DNA of 64,000 nucleotides. It comes from Noviherbaspirillum galbum (GTDB lineage Bacteria; Pseudomonadota; Gammaproteobacteria; Burkholderiales; Burkholderiaceae_D). The DNA lies in NCBI RefSeq assembly GCF_010974945.1, contig NZ_JAAIVB010000078.1, positions 62,001-126,000 on the forward strand, written 5' to 3'. Position 1 is the stretch's first letter, and each line of letters opens with the position of its first letter. The notes beneath the pieces are model-generated. The model did not search any database and was not told where the DNA came from. It saw only the letters and a program-made list of their open reading frames with translations. Positions 62,222 through 64,000 of the stretch are shown one piece after another. The position numbers and the translations under genes were made by a program.

Positions 62222-62452
62222 TCAGGCCGCTTCTGCGGCATTGCGCGTGCCGGCGGTCTGCTCCGCATCCTGTTCCAGCATCGCGGCTTTCTGCGCCGGG
62301 GTCAGGCGCTTCGCCACGATTGTAATACGCGGAATGTCGGAGGCGGCTTGCGGCTGGACCGGCGTAGTGGCGGCGAAGCGGCCCGAGAAAGCAATGATGG
62401 CGACGATGGCGAAGACCTTGACGAGCAGGGCGATGGCGATGACGTTTTTCAT
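62222..62452 (-). CDS. Small membrane-anchored hypothetical protein
   Basis: The 76-residue protein has one hydrophobic helix at its N-terminus (MKNVIAIALLVKVFAIVAIIAFSG) and a hydrophilic tail with RITIVAKRLTPAQKAAMLEQDAEQTAGT. It may be an anchored protein or have an uncleaved signal. AGGAAAG precedes ATG 62452. It is directly upstream of the GIN-domain gene on the same strand and is likely co-transcribed. Family unknown. Confidence 0.75.
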   Translation of the reverse strand: MKNVIAIALLVKVFAIVAIIAFSGRFAATTPVQPQAASDIPRITIVAKRLTPAQKAAMLEQDAEQTAGTRNAAEAA

Positions 62453-62646
62453 GTTCTTTCCTGTGGTTGGTTGCGCGGTGTGATGCCACTGTATGCCCGC
62501 GGCCGCCCACGCTCCAGCGGATTGCGACAGATTGCACAATTCCTGGTGCAAAATGCATCCTGGCGCGACGGACTGTGCGAGCGCAGGCCGCTGCCGCACG
62601 CCGCTGGACCGCATCATTTTTGCCATCAACCTGGAAAACTACCGTC

Positions 62647-63090
62647 ATGCTGACCATCAAGCATATCGATCACTTGGTCCTGCGGGTCTCCGACCTGCCC
62701 CCCATGCTGGATTTCTATCTCGGGGTTCTCGGATGCAGCCTGGAAAAGGCGCAGGAAGAAATCGGGCTCTACCAGGTTCGCGCGGGAACCTGCCTCATCG
62801 ACCTGGTGCCGGTGGACGGCAAGCTCGGCCGTGCCGGTGGCGTGGCGCCCGGCCGCGAAGGTCGGAACCTCGATCATTTTTGCCTGCGCGTCGAGCCATT
62901 CGATGCCCAGGACATCAGGCGCCATCTCGAGGAGAAGGGGATCGCGGCAGGACAGGTGGAATCGCGCTACGGCGCGGAAGGGGAGGGGCCGTCGATCTAT
63001 GTCACCGACCCGGAGGGAAACGTGGTGGAACTGAAGGGACCGCCCTGGCAGGCGCAGGAGGCGGGAAGAACGTTGCCGTCCGCGTCCTGA
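62647..63090 (+). CDS. VOC family (glyoxalase/bleomycin resistance-like) protein
   Basis: The 147-residue protein has one VOC domain of beta-alpha-beta-beta-beta units: IKHIDHLVLRVSDLPPMLDFYLGVLGCSLE (with the first His of the metal site), NLDHFCLRVEPFDAQDI, and IYVTDPEGNVVELKGP with the Glu ligand. Residues of a metal-dependent active site are present, so it may be a lyase, dioxygenase or resistance protein; its substrate is unknown. It converges with the HU gene. Confidence 0.88.
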   Translation: MLTIKHIDHLVLRVSDLPPMLDFYLGVLGCSLEKAQEEIGLYQVRAGTCLIDLVPVDGKLGRAGGVAPGREGRNLDHFCLRVEPFDAQDIRRHLEEKGIAAGQVESRYGAEGEGPSIYVTDPEGNVVELKGPPWQAQEAGRTLPSAS

Positions 63091-63107
63091 AGCCTGCAGA
63101 GTCCGTA

Positions 63108-63383
63108 TTACTTGTTGACCGCGTCCTTGAACGCCTTGCCGGCGGAGAACTTCACGGTCTTGGCCGCGGCGATCTTGATTTCTTCTCCGGTGCGCGGATT
63201 GCGGCCGGTGCGTTCCGCACGCGAGCCATTGGCAAACGTGCCGAAGCCGACGAGCTGGACGCTGTCACCAGCGGTTACGGCATTGACGATCTGGTTCAGG
63301 ACGGACTCGACAGCGCGCTGGGCCGAGGCTTTGGACAAGTCGCATTCTGCGGCGACGGCGTCGATGAGTTCGGTTTTGTTCAT
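63108..63383 (-). CDS. HU-family DNA-binding protein
   Basis: The 91-residue protein is a standard [29 protein letters not shown] helices, VGFGTF hinge and the DNA-binding arm [19 protein letters not shown] with PRTG tip. It compacts and bends DNA as a dimer. GGAGG precedes ATG 63383. It lies about 10 kb from the initiator-type origin; HU can assist replication initiation, but no link is shown. Confidence 0.95.
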   Translation of the reverse strand: MNKTELIDAVAAECDLSKASAQRAVESVLNQIVNAVTAGDSVQLVGFGTFANGSRAERTGRNPRTGEEIKIAAAKTVKFSAGKAFKDAVNK

Positions 63384-63534
63384 GCAACCTCCAATGGAAA
63401 GAGCACGGATTCTAGCATTAACCGGTCGCCCGGCCATGCGGCTTGTTATTCCGGCGCAAGCTTTTTACAGCGCGGGCGAACGCCCGCGCGCCGGACATGC
63501 CAGCCATGCATGCCATTGATAGGCAAATGACGCG

Positions 63535-63660
63535 TCAGTTCAGCTGAAAGAGCGCAAAAACCAGGGCCGAGGCGAGCAGGGCGGCAAACAGCAGCGTCTG
63601 CTGCACGTTAACCGCAGGCTTGGACTTGAGCGGCACACGCTCATGAAGCGTCTTACCCAT
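63535..63660 (-). CDS. Short membrane protein, 41 residues
   Basis: This small reading frame codes MGKTLHERVPLKSKPAVNVQ followed by a hydrophobic helix (TLLFAALLASALVFALFQL) and ends in Asn. A purine-rich GAGAGA lies about 8 nt before the ATG. The basic head and single helix suggest an inner membrane small protein. It stands between the HU and cysK genes. It may be regulatory or structural; no family is known to me. Confidence 0.6.
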   Translation of the reverse strand: MGKTLHERVPLKSKPAVNVQQTLLFAALLASALVFALFQLN

Positions 63661-63902
63661 GATGGTTCTCTCTCAGAAAGGATTCCGTTAAAGAATGTTG
63701 CTGTAGTCCATTATAGAAATGTGCTTTTGGCATGAACGTGACACAGCGCACACTTATGTCGCCGCTGATGCATCGAAACAACAAAAGCGCGCCTTGACGC
63801 GCCCGGGTCCCGGCAGGATTCTTGACATGGATGGCTTGCCCGCCTCACGGCGCAATGAAACAATGCCATCCCGTTCTCATTTCACCGCAACAAGGAGCTG
63901 AC

Positions 63903-64000
63903 ATGTCCCACTGGTTTGAAGACAACTCGTTGTCGATCGGACGAACCCCGCTCGTGCGCCTGAACCGCATCACCGATGGCGCCGGCGCGACCGTCCTGGC
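63903..64000 (+). CDS. cysK: Cysteine synthase, N-terminal fragment (cut by window edge)
   Basis: The reading frame starts with ATG after AAGGAG, 5 nt away, and codes MSHWFEDNSLSIGRTPLVRL and then NRITDGAGATVLA up to the edge. SIGRTPLVRLNRI is typical of the CysK family of O-acetylserine sulfhydrylases, which make cysteine from O-acetylserine and sulfide with pyridoxal phosphate. The PLP lysine lies beyond the window. With sbp it suggests sulfur metabolism genes on this replicon. Confidence 0.9.
   Translation, partial: MSHWFEDNSLSIGRTPLVRLNRITDGAGATVL

Noticed and set aside
63719-63901. A 60-codon plus-strand frame just before cysK
   Set aside because: It lacks a ribosome binding site and recognisable features, and occupies the likely promoter and leader region of cysK.

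Overview
The window is GC-rich DNA from a betaproteobacterium, most likely Burkholderiales and probably Oxalobacteraceae (the Herbaspirillum/Noviherbaspirillum/Massilia group). This is inferred from gene content and from the style of the Sbp, MdlAB, SelU and HU proteins; no rRNA or tRNA is present to confirm it. About 56 protein genes are supported, two of them cut by the window edges. No tRNA, rRNA, CRISPR array or insertion sequence was seen.

The most important region is about 49.2-57.0 kb. It holds a plasmid-type replication and partition module: a Rep_3-type initiator (minus strand), an array of 22-bp iterons, an AT-rich leader, parA and parB. Copies of the iteron and a palindrome that is a candidate centromere (parS) follow parB, and then come two tyrosine-recombinase-like genes. 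The module is surrounded by ordinary metabolic and housekeeping-type genes (sulfate-binding protein, cysK, HU, selU/mnmH, an RlmN-like enzyme). The window is therefore best read as the origin region of a secondary replicon (chromid or megaplasmid); an old plasmid integrated into the chromosome is the main alternative.

Layout. 0-11.3 kb: signalling genes (a PAS sensor, a lone CZB protein, two large GGDEF-EAL proteins, a membrane GGDEF protein) with a hexose-phosphate mutarotase and small proteins between them. 11.3-15.5 kb: a minus-strand run of selU/mnmH, an RlmN-like radical SAM enzyme, a polytopic membrane protein and a flavin reductase. 15.7-18.1 kb: a GH1-like hydrolase and a DJ-1/PfpI protein. 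18.2-25.2 kb: a D-galactarate/glucarate catabolic cluster (LysR regulator, MFS transporter, GarL, GarR, glycerate kinase, GarD). 25.2-33.6 kb: enoyl-CoA hydratase, two oxidoreductases, a pair of repeat lipoproteins, a periplasmic solute-binding protein, a His-tailed zinc-ribbon protein and a hemerythrin. 33.6-39.5 kb: MdlAB-type ABC exporter and a molybdopterin oxidoreductase. 39.6-42.8 kb: a histidine kinase and an HD-GYP response regulator, overlapping. 43-49 kb: a DUF2817 peptidase-like protein, a divergent FtsH-like protease, a YihY protein and Sbp. 57-58 kb: a two-gene unit (unknown protein plus HAD phosphatase-like protein) behind a near-consensus LexA box. 58.1-61.3 kb: an HDOD gene overlapping a PAS-GGDEF-EAL gene whose cyclase site is degenerate. 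61.4-64 kb: a GIN-domain protein, a VOC protein, HU, a 41-residue membrane protein and the start of cysK.

A theme across the window is cyclic-di-GMP signalling: three proteins with intact GGDEF motifs (two of them with EAL), one protein with a degenerate GGDEF and an intact EAL, one HD-GYP, plus HDOD and CZB accessory proteins. The most unusual observations are the iteron/parS architecture, the degenerate recombinases at the origin, the LexA-controlled pair, the FtsH-like protease and the zinc-ribbon protein with a natural His7 tail.
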